Positions 16,151-24,786 of a stretch of DNA of 59,825 bases are shown here, piece after piece. This stretch comes from Alistipes sp. (GTDB lineage Bacteria; Bacteroidota; Bacteroidia; Bacteroidales; Rikenellaceae): positions 1-59,825 of the forward strand of contig JAGBXR010000011.1 in the NCBI GenBank assembly GCA_017629145.1. The letters run 5' to 3'. The translations under genes were made by a program, and so were the position numbers. Under the pieces are notes generated by a model. That model saw only the letters and a program-made list of their open reading frames with translations. It was not told where the DNA came from and did not search any database. Every line of letters starts with the position of its first letter. The first letter of the stretch is position 1.

Positions 16151-17123
16151 TCGTTTTGGAAATATACTGCGTGTCGAGATTTTCGGCTCGTCACACGCTC
16201 CAGAGGTGGGTGTTACTATCGAGGGCGTTCCGCAGGGAGTGCTGATTGATGAGGCGCTGCTGGAGCGAGACTTATCGCGTCGTCGCGCTGCATTGCGTGG
16301 CGATACGCCGCGCCGCGAGAGTGATCAGCCCCTCATCGAGGGTATAGATGCTGCGATGCGCACCACGGGTGAGCCAATTACCATACGTTTCAGAAATAGC
16401 GATACACGTTCTACCGACTATTCGGCCTTTGAGCGTCAGCCACGACCTTCACACGCCGACCTTGTGCAGCGTCGCAAGTATGGCGCAGAGTATAGCATAG
16501 CAGGTGGTGGTATGGCATCGGGACGTATGACCGTAGCGCTGGTTGCCGCAGGTGCTGTGGCAAAGCAGCTACTTCCAGAGATAAGCTATGCGACACAGCT
16601 TGTGCAGGTAGGTGCGGAGCGCGATGCGGAGCGCTTCGACGAGATCATTGCTGATGCAGCTCGTCAGGGCGATTCGGTAGGAGGTGTCGTAGAGTGTCGC
16701 GCGATGGGGGTCCCTTGCTCGTTGGGTGAACCATTTTTCGACTCGGTGGAGAGTGTTATGTCGCATCTGCTGTTTTCTATACCTGGCGTTAAGGGCGTAG
16801 AGTTTGGCGATGGCTTTGATTCTGTAGCAAAGCGAGGCTCGGAGCGCAACGATGCTATTGTTGATGCCTCGGGGCGTACAGCCTCCAACAACGAGGGTGG
16901 CATCAATGGCGGCATCAGTAACGGCAACGATATAGTAGTTCGTGTAGCTATCAAGCCTACACCAAGCATCTCGCTCGAACAGCATACCTTTAACTTCGAT
17001 CTTGGTGAGATTGCACCACTCCGCGTTGGTGGCCGCCACGATAGCTGCATAGCACGTCGTGCGGCAGTTGTCGTTGAGGCGATGGTCGCCTTGGCTCTTG
17101 CCGATCTTAAACTACGAGCATAA
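16143..17123 (+). CDS. aroC: Chorismate synthase, divergent
   Basis: 326 residues from a GTG at 16143 that overlaps aroA by 8 bp. AroC makes chorismate from EPSP with reduced FMN. Most hallmarks are visible: the two catalytic histidines (His18, and His104 in RPSHAD), GDTPRRESDQ, GGISNGNDIVVRV, KPTPS and GRHDSCIARRAAVVVEAM. Two points are unusual. The first signature, normally GESHG, reads GSSHA (15-19), and the RGGGRSSARET segment reads AGGGMASGRMT. The protein is also some 25-35 residues shorter than common AroC. Its place behind aroA makes the function likely; altered FMN or substrate contacts are possible. Confidence 0.88.
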   Translation: MNNRFGNILRVEIFGSSHAPEVGVTIEGVPQGVLIDEALLERDLSRRRAALRGDTPRRESDQPLIEGIDAAMRTTGEPITIRFRNSDTRSTDYSAFERQPRPSHADLVQRRKYGAEYSIAGGGMASGRMTVALVAAGAVAKQLLPEISYATQLVQVGAERDAERFDEIIADAARQGDSVGGVVECRAMGVPCSLGEPFFDSVESVMSHLLFSIPGVKGVEFGDGFDSVAKRGSERNDAIVDASGRTASNNEGGINGGISNGNDIVVRVAIKPTPSISLEQHTFNFDLGEIAPLRVGGRHDSCIARRAAVVVEAMVALALADLKLRA

Positions 17124-17124
17124 T

Positions 17125-17967
17125 ATGTCTACACGTCGCGAAATATTCGGTGCGCTATGTCGTGCTGCGGAGCCTCTCTATGGCGAGGCCGAGGCGCGCA
17201 GCATCGCCGAGATGATACTTCTCTCGAAGTGCGGTATTTCGCGCAGTGCCTTTATCGTAGACCCTATGGCCGAGGCGTGTGTCGAGGGTCTGGATTCAAT
17301 TGTCGAACAGTTATCGCACTGGCGACCAGTACAATACATATTGGGCGAGGCTTCGTTTGATGATATGGAACTGGAGGTTAGTGAGGGTGTGCTTGTCCCA
17401 CGTCCCGAGACCGAAGAGCTTGTCGCGTGGATTGCGCAAGATAGCGCGATGGGCGCGCATATTGTAGATGTATGCACCGGTAGCGGTGCTATTGCTATAG
17501 CTTTGGCGCGTCGCGTAATGTGCTCGAAAGTTGTAGGTATAGATCTCTCGGCCGAAGCACTGGCTATTGCTCGACGCAATGCAGCACGTTATGCTCCAGA
17601 GGTTGAGATTGTCGAGGATGATGCTTTGGGTGAGTTCTCGGCTGGTAGTATTGTTCAGGCAGATGTCGTAGTCTCGAATCCGCCATATATCCCCGAGGCT
17701 GACAGAGCATTGATGCGTCGCAATGTCATCGATTATGAGCCTGCGATGGCTCTCTTTGTTCCGGATGATGATCCATTGTGCTTCTACCGCTCTATTGCAC
17801 GTCGTGCGCAGAGTCTGTTGCGTGTCGGAGGAGCACTATACTTCGAAATATACGAAACCCTTGCTACGGAGATGTGCGAACTTCTCGCGTCGGAGGGTTA
17901 TGCCGATATTACTTTGCGCGAAGATTTTCGCGGTAAACCACGTATGATATGTGCGCGAAAGAGGTAG
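17125..17967 (+). CDS. prmC: Peptide chain release factor glutamine methyltransferase
   Basis: 280 residues from ATG 17125, one base after the aroC stop. A longer upstream reading is only aroC in another frame. PrmC methylates the Gln of the GGQ motif in release factors. Key motifs: RPETEEL (93-99), the AdoMet loop DVCTGSGAI (115-123) and the catalytic NPPY (185-188). The N-terminal helical domain for factor binding is present. The 3' end overlaps recX by 19 bp. Confidence 0.94.
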   Translation: MSTRREIFGALCRAAEPLYGEAEARSIAEMILLSKCGISRSAFIVDPMAEACVEGLDSIVEQLSHWRPVQYILGEASFDDMELEVSEGVLVPRPETEELVAWIAQDSAMGAHIVDVCTGSGAIAIALARRVMCSKVVGIDLSAEALAIARRNAARYAPEVEIVEDDALGEFSAGSIVQADVVVSNPPYIPEADRALMRRNVIDYEPAMALFVPDDDPLCFYRSIARRAQSLLRVGGALYFEIYETLATEMCELLASEGYADITLREDFRGKPRMICARKR

Positions 17968-18467
17968 AGTCTTTCGAGGAGCGTAAGCCCCGCGAGCGTA
18001 AGCCGAAGAGTGCCGAGCAAGCTCTCGCAGCACTTATGCGCCTGTGTGCGCGCAGCGAGAAGTCGTCGGGCGATGCTCTGCGCCTTATGCGCACGTGGGA
18101 GGTGGCCGAGGGTGCGCGACAGAGTGTACTTCAAAAACTTATCGAACAGAGGTTTATCGACGACAGACGTTATGCCGAGGCATACACGCGTGAAAAGTCA
18201 TCGTTAGCAGGGTGGGGTAAGCGCAAAATAGCCCTTCAGCTCAGGCAGAAGGGCGTATCTCGCGATATTGTCGATGAGGTTCTTGCGTCGCTAAATACCG
18301 ATGAGCAGTCGGAGCGCCTTGCCGACAAGTTGCGCCGAAAGATGCGTAGCACCAAGGCAGCAAGCCAATACGAACTGCGTGGTAAGCTGTTGCGCTATGC
18401 CCTCTCGTTGGGCTACGACTACGATATGGCTACAAGTGCCATCGATGGAATTATCTCCGATGAGTAG
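17949..18467 (+). CDS. recX: Regulatory protein RecX
   Basis: 172 residues. RecX binds RecA filaments and limits recombination. Its three-helix repeats are visible in RFIDDRRYAEAYTREK, then GWGKRKIALQLRQKGVSRDIVDEVL, then LGYDYDMATSAIDGI. A Lys/Arg-rich N-terminal extension precedes them. It begins inside prmC, and its last 17 bp overlap the 3' end of the convergent aminopeptidase gene, leaving no room for a separate terminator. Confidence 0.9.
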   Translation: MCAKEVESFEERKPRERKPKSAEQALAALMRLCARSEKSSGDALRLMRTWEVAEGARQSVLQKLIEQRFIDDRRYAEAYTREKSSLAGWGKRKIALQLRQKGVSRDIVDEVLASLNTDEQSERLADKLRRKMRSTKAASQYELRGKLLRYALSLGYDYDMATSAIDGIISDE

Positions 18468-20994
18468 TAGTATAGCTCTCGGTCAGTTGTGTGCGGTATA
18501 GAGGATGTGCCGCTTGTAAAATCTTATTTTTCAGCATTACAGGATAGTCGGGGTGTTCAGCAAAGAATATCTCTACCTCGGCGTATGCCTCTGCAGAGCG
18601 GTGGTTGCCGAGTGTTGCTCCTACCCAGTTGCGTGGGAAGAAGATATCGCCCGTACGCTGCACCTCGCGAAGCTCTTCGAGTGCTGGACGGATATACTTT
18701 ATGGCCTCCTGCTCGCGCAACGGATGGTTGAGTAGCGAGAGCATTGTTGCTGCCCACGGCTCGGTGCGTCGATTTTCGGGTTCGAGAAGCTCAGCAAAGA
18801 GTGCATCGCGCGTTGCAGAATCAGGATGCGATGCGCGAATAATGTAGTCGAACTGTCGACGGCGCTCGCTGTCGCTTATGCGTGCGCGTTGCAACTCGAC
18901 GATAAGGTCGTAGCGCTCGGGATAACGTACCGCAAGTTCGTAGGCGAGGTTCATATACTCGGTAACGCCAAGTAGCGGATGATCAGCTGCAAACCATAGG
19001 TCGTAGAGCTTGTCGCATATATCCTTTGATGTGGCAGCTGAAGCGAGGGTACGCAACAATTGTCGCTGACACGATGGCAGTGGGTGGCTCGCTGCAATGT
19101 CGTAGGCTCGGGCCTCGGCTTCTGCATCTGGCGCAGTGCGCATAGGGTCGTAGAGATAAGAGCATAGCGATGAGCAAATCAGCGCATTACGCTCCTCGGC
19201 GATTGCGCGTATAAGCATCTGCAACCATTCTGCGTTTGTCAGAAGTCCAGCTTCGTAGTTCTCCTTGAGTATCATCAGCAGTGCCTGACGTGTGGTCTCG
19301 TCTTCGATCGTGGACCACTCCTTGAGCAACCACTCCTTGAGTTCATCATTCAGCAGGAAAAGACCATATCCGCGACCATCGATATTGGGAAGTATGCGCT
19401 TGGGTGTTGCGCCCAGCTCGATGTGCAACTCCTTGTCGTATAGGTCGACAGATATCTTTTCCATCGATCCATCTTCGGCTACGATGCCGTAGCTGAAGCT
19501 CTGTGGCCAGCACAAATTGCGACCGTAGATGTCGCTCTGTCGGATGACTAGCTCGTTGCCCTCGATTGTGGAGTAGATGTGTGGCAGACCCTTGCTGTTT
19601 ACCCAAACGTCGCTAAAGGCTGCGAGGTCAGCATCGGAGCGCTTGTCGAGGATTGCAATGAGGTCGTTCCACGTAGCATTGCCGTAGGCAAATGTGTGCA
19701 GATATTCGCGAATACCCTCGCGGAATGCCTCCTCGCCCATAATCTCAACGAGCTTCTCCATCATCACAGGGGCCTTGTTGTAGATGATATTTCCGTAGAC
19801 AAGACCTGCATTCTGGAGATTGTCGAGTGGCTGGCGTATCGATGTGGTGCCGAGCGTGTTATCTTCGGCAAGCGAACGACCAGCATAGTTCTTCATAAAG
19901 GTTAGGCGGTGGTTGATGTCGGGGAATAGAGGCTCGGTGATGCGCGCTGCAAAGTAGTTGGCAAAGACCTCTTTGGTCCACACATCGTCAAACCACGCCA
20001 TAGTAACATAGTCGCCAAACCACATATGCGCCGTCTCGTGGGCAATAAGCTCTATGCGTCGCAGCTCCTCGTCGGGCGTAGGATGCTCGCCGAGGAACAT
20101 CTGCGTGTCGTTGTATAGTGTGGCGCCTGTATGCTCCATACCGCCATACTGGAAGCCGGGGAGTATTATAAGGTCGTACTTGGCAAATGGATAGGCAATG
20201 GCGGTGTACTCCTCCAGCCACTCAAGTGATGCCGCCACCTGTGCAAATATGGTGTCGAGTTGTGCAAGACGCTTTGGGTCGCTCTCGCGGTAGTATGCCG
20301 TAAAGTGGTGCTTGCCATCGTCGTAGGTGCGACTGTTGAGCTCGCCAGCAACGAACGAGAAGAGATAGCTGCTTAATGGCTCGGTAGTGTTGAAGCGTAT
20401 CTGCTTGCGGCCATTTGTAACACTCTCCTCGCGTGGTGCGGTGTTGCTCACAGCTACCCATCTCTCGGGGATTGTGAGAGTTAGGGTGTAGTGTGCCTTG
20501 ATGTTGGGCTGATCGAAGCAGGGGAAGAGTGTGCGTGCACGATCGGGCACAAGGAGCGTATAGAGGAAACTATCGTTTCGGTTTATCGACTGATCGCCAG
20601 CGATGAACTCTATCTCGATGCTATTGCCTCCGATGCGCGTATCGTTGCTCGAGACGATGATATGTTCGTTCTGTAGTCTATACGATGTGTCGTTGTTGTT
20701 GGCCACAACGCTAATCACGTGGTCGGCATCCTGGCGGAAATCGATAACAACATCCTGACGCTTATCAAGTTCAAAGCCGATAACCACCTTACCGCTCACT
20801 GCCTCGCTGCGTGAGTCGGGAATCGAGAATTCGATATTGTATGCAACATTGCGAATGCTGCTCTTGCGCCACTCGGCAAGCACCTTGCTCACACCCTCGG
20901 CGTATATATCGTCACGATGCTCGGTCAGTGTTGACGAGCACGAAAGATGCAGTATGCCTAACGCAACTGCGGCCATATAGAATATAGGTTTCAT
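18451..20994 (-). CDS. M1 family zinc aminopeptidase, lipoprotein
   Basis: 847 residues. The zinc site HETAH (319-323) with the third ligand Glu342 and the exopeptidase motif GGMEHTG (284-290) define a gluzincin M1 peptidase, which removes N-terminal residues from peptides. The N-terminus MKPIFYMAAVALGILHLSC has a lipobox with Cys19, so it is probably membrane-anchored outside the cytosol, feeding peptide uptake. A helical ERAP1-like C-terminal half is present. A -7 element lies 26-33 bp before the ATG. Tail-to-tail overlap with recX is 17 bp. Confidence 0.92.
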   Translation of the reverse strand: MKPIFYMAAVALGILHLSCSSTLTEHRDDIYAEGVSKVLAEWRKSSIRNVAYNIEFSIPDSRSEAVSGKVVIGFELDKRQDVVIDFRQDADHVISVVANNNDTSYRLQNEHIIVSSNDTRIGGNSIEIEFIAGDQSINRNDSFLYTLLVPDRARTLFPCFDQPNIKAHYTLTLTIPERWVAVSNTAPREESVTNGRKQIRFNTTEPLSSYLFSFVAGELNSRTYDDGKHHFTAYYRESDPKRLAQLDTIFAQVAASLEWLEEYTAIAYPFAKYDLIILPGFQYGGMEHTGATLYNDTQMFLGEHPTPDEELRRIELIAHETAHMWFGDYVTMAWFDDVWTKEVFANYFAARITEPLFPDINHRLTFMKNYAGRSLAEDNTLGTTSIRQPLDNLQNAGLVYGNIIYNKAPVMMEKLVEIMGEEAFREGIREYLHTFAYGNATWNDLIAILDKRSDADLAAFSDVWVNSKGLPHIYSTIEGNELVIRQSDIYGRNLCWPQSFSYGIVAEDGSMEKISVDLYDKELHIELGATPKRILPNIDGRGYGLFLLNDELKEWLLKEWSTIEDETTRQALLMILKENYEAGLLTNAEWLQMLIRAIAEERNALICSSLCSYLYDPMRTAPDAEAEARAYDIAASHPLPSCQRQLLRTLASAATSKDICDKLYDLWFAADHPLLGVTEYMNLAYELAVRYPERYDLIVELQRARISDSERRRQFDYIIRASHPDSATRDALFAELLEPENRRTEPWAATMLSLLNHPLREQEAIKYIRPALEELREVQRTGDIFFPRNWVGATLGNHRSAEAYAEVEIFFAEHPDYPVMLKNKILQAAHPLYRTQLTESYTTTHRR

Positions 20995-21019
20995 AGTCGG
21001 TACACGTTATATTATAGTG

Positions 21020-21057
21020 CAAAGATAGAACTTTTTGCCGTTTTTATTGTATATTTG
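21020..21057. promoter_or_regulatory. Divergent -7 elements, aminopeptidase and glycerate kinase
   Basis: Minus-strand TATCTTTG (21027-21020) serves the M1 peptidase and plus-strand TATATTTG (21050-21057) the glycerate kinase. No convincing -33 motif is seen for either. Confidence 0.45.
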
Positions 21058-21099
21058 CCAATAGGATTGCAAATGTTTAACCCTTATATCTTTTGTTCT

Positions 21100-22224
21100 A
21101 TGCGTCTGCTTCTCGCTTTCGATTCGTTCAAAGGCTCGTTGTCTGCTGCAGATGTCAGCCAATCTTTTGCCGAAGGCTGGCGTGCGAGGCGTTCGGAAGA
21201 CCATATCGATATTTTGCCGATTGCCGATGGTGGCGAGGGTACGATGGCTGCTATGTCGGCAGCACTTGGCGGAAGTCTATGTCGTGTCGATGTGAGTGAT
21301 CCGCTGGGGCGAAGTGTTGAGGCCTCGTATGCATATGTCGAGAACGAAGGTGTTGCCATTGTCGATACAGCCTCGGCAAGCGGTCTTACGTTGCTCGATG
21401 ATGCCGAGCGCAATCCACTCATTACCACATCTTACGGAACAGGAGAACTCATCGCTGCGGCTATTCGTCGCGGTTGCCGACGTGTTTATATGGGTCTTGG
21501 AGGAAGTGCCACTAACGATGGAGGTATGGGTCTTCTGCGTGCCTTGGGCTATAGGTTCTACGATGCTGACGGTGCAGAACTTATGGGGCGAGGCGAGGAG
21601 CTTGTGCGCGTCAGTCGTGTAGATGCGTCACAGCGTGTAGCCGAGCTTGATGGAGTGGAGTTCGTGGTGGCCTCGGATGTCGATAATCCGCTATATGGTG
21701 AGCGCGGTGCTGCCTGTGTCTATGCTGGACAGAAGGGTGCAGATGATGCTGCGATTGCGCTGCTCGACCGAGGTCTTCGTCACTATGCCTCGGTTGTTGA
21801 AGCGTTTGTAGGTGCCGATTTCTCGCAGGTTGCCGGTGCAGGAGCAGCCGGAGGTTTGGGCTTTGCGTTTATAGCTCTGCTTGGTGCTTCGTTGCGTAGT
21901 GGTATCGATACACTGCTCGATATGCTCCACTTCGATGAACGTGTTAAGCATTGCGACATTGTGTTTACGGGCGAGGGTCGTATCGACCATCAAACGCTTA
22001 TGGGCAAGGCTCCCAGCGGTGTGTTGCGCCGCGCTGCGGCACACGCCGTTAGGTGTATTGCTGTGGGTGGTGGTGTGAAATGGTGCGATGAGTTGCGCGA
22101 GGGAGGTTTTGCTGCAATTTATGCCTCGACACCCGACAATCAACCTCTTGAGGAGGCTATGCTTGAGGAGGTGGCAAAAGAGAATGTGCGACGCATAGCA
22201 TCGCACATTGCCGAGTCGTTATAA
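21100..22224 (+). CDS. glxK: Glycerate kinase
   Basis: 374 residues from ATG 21100 (MRLLLAFDSFKGSLSA, the standard family start). Upstream in-frame TTG and ATG codons lie on or just behind the -7 element and are less likely. It phosphorylates glycerate to 2- or 3-phosphoglycerate. Conserved segments include PIADGGEGTM, GLGGSATNDGGMG, GAAGGLGFAF and FTGEGRIDHQTLMGKAP. It is transcribed alone and ends 13 bp from the convergent antiporter gene. The exact product isomer cannot be read from sequence. Confidence 0.93.
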   Translation: MRLLLAFDSFKGSLSAADVSQSFAEGWRARRSEDHIDILPIADGGEGTMAAMSAALGGSLCRVDVSDPLGRSVEASYAYVENEGVAIVDTASASGLTLLDDAERNPLITTSYGTGELIAAAIRRGCRRVYMGLGGSATNDGGMGLLRALGYRFYDADGAELMGRGEELVRVSRVDASQRVAELDGVEFVVASDVDNPLYGERGAACVYAGQKGADDAAIALLDRGLRHYASVVEAFVGADFSQVAGAGAAGGLGFAFIALLGASLRSGIDTLLDMLHFDERVKHCDIVFTGEGRIDHQTLMGKAPSGVLRRAAAHAVRCIAVGGGVKWCDELREGGFAAIYASTPDNQPLEEAMLEEVAKENVRRIASHIAESL

Positions 22225-22237
22225 CCGATTTCTGTTT

Positions 22238-23725
22238 CTATAACTTTACAACATTCTTGATGCCAAGCGCTTCTACCTGCTTGAGCATCTCCTCATTATT
22301 ATCCGATACAACTAAAAGCTTATCGCCAGGGCGGAGCTGCGTAAAGCCTCGCGGCACGAAGTAGTTGCCGTCGCGGTGTACCATAACTACAAGCGTGTGT
22401 CCCGAGAGCTTTATATCCTTAAGCGTGTCGCCATTTTTTAGCATCGAGGTGTTGACCTCGATCTCGGAGAACTCGCTACGTATATGGTCGGGCATAGTGA
22501 GCTTGAAGGTCCGTTGAGGCTCTTCGTACGATAGCTTCAGCCAATTTGCCATACCACTCACTGTCGTTCCCTGCACCACTAAAGAGATGATAGTCACGAG
22601 AAATACCACGTTAAAGATGTAGTCTGCACCCTCCACACCATTCGTTATGGGGTAGAGTGCAAATATGATGGGCACAGCACCGCGTAGACCTACCCACGAG
22701 ACATACAAGCGTCCTGTAGCCGAGAAGCTGCGGAAGGGAGCAAGAGAGATAAATGTAGCAAGCGGACGTGCTACAATAATCATAAAGGCTCCAATGCCAA
22801 TCGCCATCCAAAATACCTCGGGTTTGAGCAACTCGTGGACGTCGACCAAAAGGCCAAGTACAAGGAACATAACGATTTGAAGCAGAAGTGTGAAACTATC
22901 GAAAAATGTGGTGAGCATATTGCGATAGACGATGCGATTGTTTCCTACGACCAAACCAGCAATGTAGATAGCCAAGTATCCGTTACCATATACTCGCGTG
23001 GTAATGGCGTAGGTGAAAAATGCGCAGGCGAGGAGCAATACGGAGTATAGCGATTGGTTGCTACGTATGTTAATACGGTTGATGAGCCATACAGTAACAC
23101 GACCAAAGCCGTAGCCGAGCACACCACCCACAATCATCTGTATCACGAACGTAATCACAGCCTTCAGTAGATCGAGCTCCGTATCGTTGGTGAGTATTCC
23201 CACGAGCATCACCGTAAGGATATATGCCATAGGGTCGTTACTACCACTCTCTAACTCCAACAGTGGACGCAGATTCTGTCTCAAGCCCTGCTTCTTGGTA
23301 CGCAAAATCGAGAATACCGAAGCCGAGTCGGTCGATGACATCGTAGCTGCGAGAAGTAGCGCCATAGGAGCTGTAATCTCCACGCCAAGGAATGGAGCTA
23401 ACAATATGATAAATCCTCCCACAAAGAGCGCGGTGAGCACAACGCCTACAGTTGCCATAACAAGTCCAGCACCAAGCACAGGGCGTATCTCTGTAAATTT
23501 GGTATCCATACCACCAGAGAAGAGTATGATGCATAGGGCAATCATACCCACAAATTCCGCAAAGTCTGTTGAGTGAAATGCTATAAAGTCGTTGTAGCCA
23601 AAGACTATACCTACACCCAAGAAGAGCAGAAGGGCTGGGGCCCCGAGTCGATATGCTGCCTTGCTTGCGAGCACGGCAACGAAGAGAAGCAACGCTCCGA
23701 GTATCAGAAGATTTACATTTGCCAT
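22238..23725 (-). CDS. Potassium/proton antiporter, CPA1/NhaP2 type
   Basis: 495 residues. About a dozen hydrophobic segments fill residues 1-395, with the exchanger core containing SSTDSASVFSIL and the membrane-embedded acidic residues expected for Na+(K+)/H+ exchange. A C-terminal RCK_C (TrkA-C-like) ligand domain follows (about 405-495, ending in LRPGDKLLVVSDNNEEMLKQ). It probably exports K+ in exchange for protons for pH and volume control. It follows a small membrane-protein gene by 59 bp and could be co-transcribed with it. Confidence 0.9.
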   Translation of the reverse strand: MANVNLLILGALLLFVAVLASKAAYRLGAPALLLFLGVGIVFGYNDFIAFHSTDFAEFVGMIALCIILFSGGMDTKFTEIRPVLGAGLVMATVGVVLTALFVGGFIILLAPFLGVEITAPMALLLAATMSSTDSASVFSILRTKKQGLRQNLRPLLELESGSNDPMAYILTVMLVGILTNDTELDLLKAVITFVIQMIVGGVLGYGFGRVTVWLINRINIRSNQSLYSVLLLACAFFTYAITTRVYGNGYLAIYIAGLVVGNNRIVYRNMLTTFFDSFTLLLQIVMFLVLGLLVDVHELLKPEVFWMAIGIGAFMIIVARPLATFISLAPFRSFSATGRLYVSWVGLRGAVPIIFALYPITNGVEGADYIFNVVFLVTIISLVVQGTTVSGMANWLKLSYEEPQRTFKLTMPDHIRSEFSEIEVNTSMLKNGDTLKDIKLSGHTLVVMVHRDGNYFVPRGFTQLRPGDKLLVVSDNNEEMLKQVEALGIKNVVKL

Positions 23726-23784
23726 ATCGGTATGTTTTATTTATTATACACCATCTATTCGCCTATCGCAAGCTCTTAGTTGGG

Positions 23785-24285
23785 TTATTCCTCTATAATC
23801 TTTGGTTTGCCAACAGCTCTATAATCTTCCTCAACATATTCGTATATGCCATAGGCTATGAGTGAGCCATCGCGACTACGATATTCGGATAATACAACTG
23901 CCGATATATTCGTTGTGGGCATATCCTCCAAGGCTCTTATGTCGCCAATATCAACAGCGCGTTGTAGTGCCGGTAGTAGTGCGCGATCGTAGTAGCGTTC
24001 GCGATAGAGTAGATAGCAACCACGTTTGTTGTCATAAGGTACACACTCCTTGTTAAGAGGTATTGCTATGATACGCACAGCGCCATATATTAGAAGTGTT
24101 ATACCGACGAGTATGAGCGTCAAGCTTAACGCCTCACCGCGTTGCTCAATGGCAAACCAATCAATAAATAAAAGAACCAAACCCAACAATGAGATGATAA
24201 GGGGTTTAATAATTGTTTGTCGTCGTGCAACTACACGACCTGAGGGCAAGGCGTAAAGAGCCTTGCAAATATCTTGTTTGTTCAT
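23785..24285 (-). CDS. Uncharacterised two-span membrane protein
   Basis: 166 residues. Two hydrophobic helices (about 28-46 and 52-72) follow a basic N-terminus. The C-terminal ~90 residues are soluble, with many Tyr and Arg (CYLLYRERYYDRALLPALQ, then ALEDMPTTNISAVVLSEY). No family is recognised. It lies directly upstream of the K+/H+ antiporter gene in the same direction; a functional link is only suggested by position. Confidence 0.7.
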   Translation of the reverse strand: MNKQDICKALYALPSGRVVARRQTIIKPLIISLLGLVLLFIDWFAIEQRGEALSLTLILVGITLLIYGAVRIIAIPLNKECVPYDNKRGCYLLYRERYYDRALLPALQRAVDIGDIRALEDMPTTNISAVVLSEYRSRDGSLIAYGIYEYVEEDYRAVGKPKIIEE

Positions 24286-24366
24286 AAAATAATCTTGTGT
24301 TAATCAATTAGTAATTCGGTAAACTGTACTATTGTGCCACGTAAAGGGTGACCTTTGGCAGTACCG

Positions 24367-24786
24367 CTAAATGATTAACCTCATCAACCTGCACAGATAG
24401 TGTATGCGAGGAAGCGAGACAAAGAGTATTTTATGGTTATACAATCCGTAGCGTTGCGATACTGTAGTGCTATCTATAGCACTCACAGCGCGTGTATATG
24501 TCGACGTGCGAGCCGATGGACGCGATGCTCCATAAAGCGTACGCACCGCAGGCGCAACACTCGATGACGATGTCGACGAGCATAGTGCCACAAGTGGCTC
24601 GTAGCCCTGTTCGAACTCTGCATTGCGACTTGAGGTGCTGCTCTCGTCGCAACCTATTCTATACTCGGCAATGCACCTATCGTCGGTTGTGCCTCCACAA
24701 CTTTCGGCAGCCGCAACCGTTGTGACCATTGCGACAATCGTAGCTGCAAGAAGTGCTACGCGGCGATATGTGCTCTTTATGCTCAT
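24367..24786 (-). CDS. Small secreted Cys-containing protein coupled to the TonB-like gene
   Basis: 139 residues from ATG 24784-24786, which overlaps the TAA stop of the upstream TonB-like gene by one base (TAATG). The longer upstream frame is only that gene in another frame. Residues 1-27 form a signal peptide (YRRVALLAATIVAMVTTVAAA), followed by ESCGGTTDDRC and more Cys, Ser and Thr. No family is recognised. The tight coupling and clean signal peptide favour a real gene; low similarity to anything known and an unusual C-terminus leave doubt. Confidence 0.55.
   Translation of the reverse strand: MSIKSTYRRVALLAATIVAMVTTVAAAESCGGTTDDRCIAEYRIGCDESSTSSRNAEFEQGYEPLVALCSSTSSSSVAPAVRTLYGASRPSARTSTYTRAVSAIDSTTVSQRYGLYNHKILFVSLPRIHYLCRLMRLII

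Noticed and set aside
21055-21099. Upstream start for glycerate kinase at 21055 or 21073
   Set aside because: The TTG overlaps the -7 promoter element, and the family N-terminus begins at 21100.
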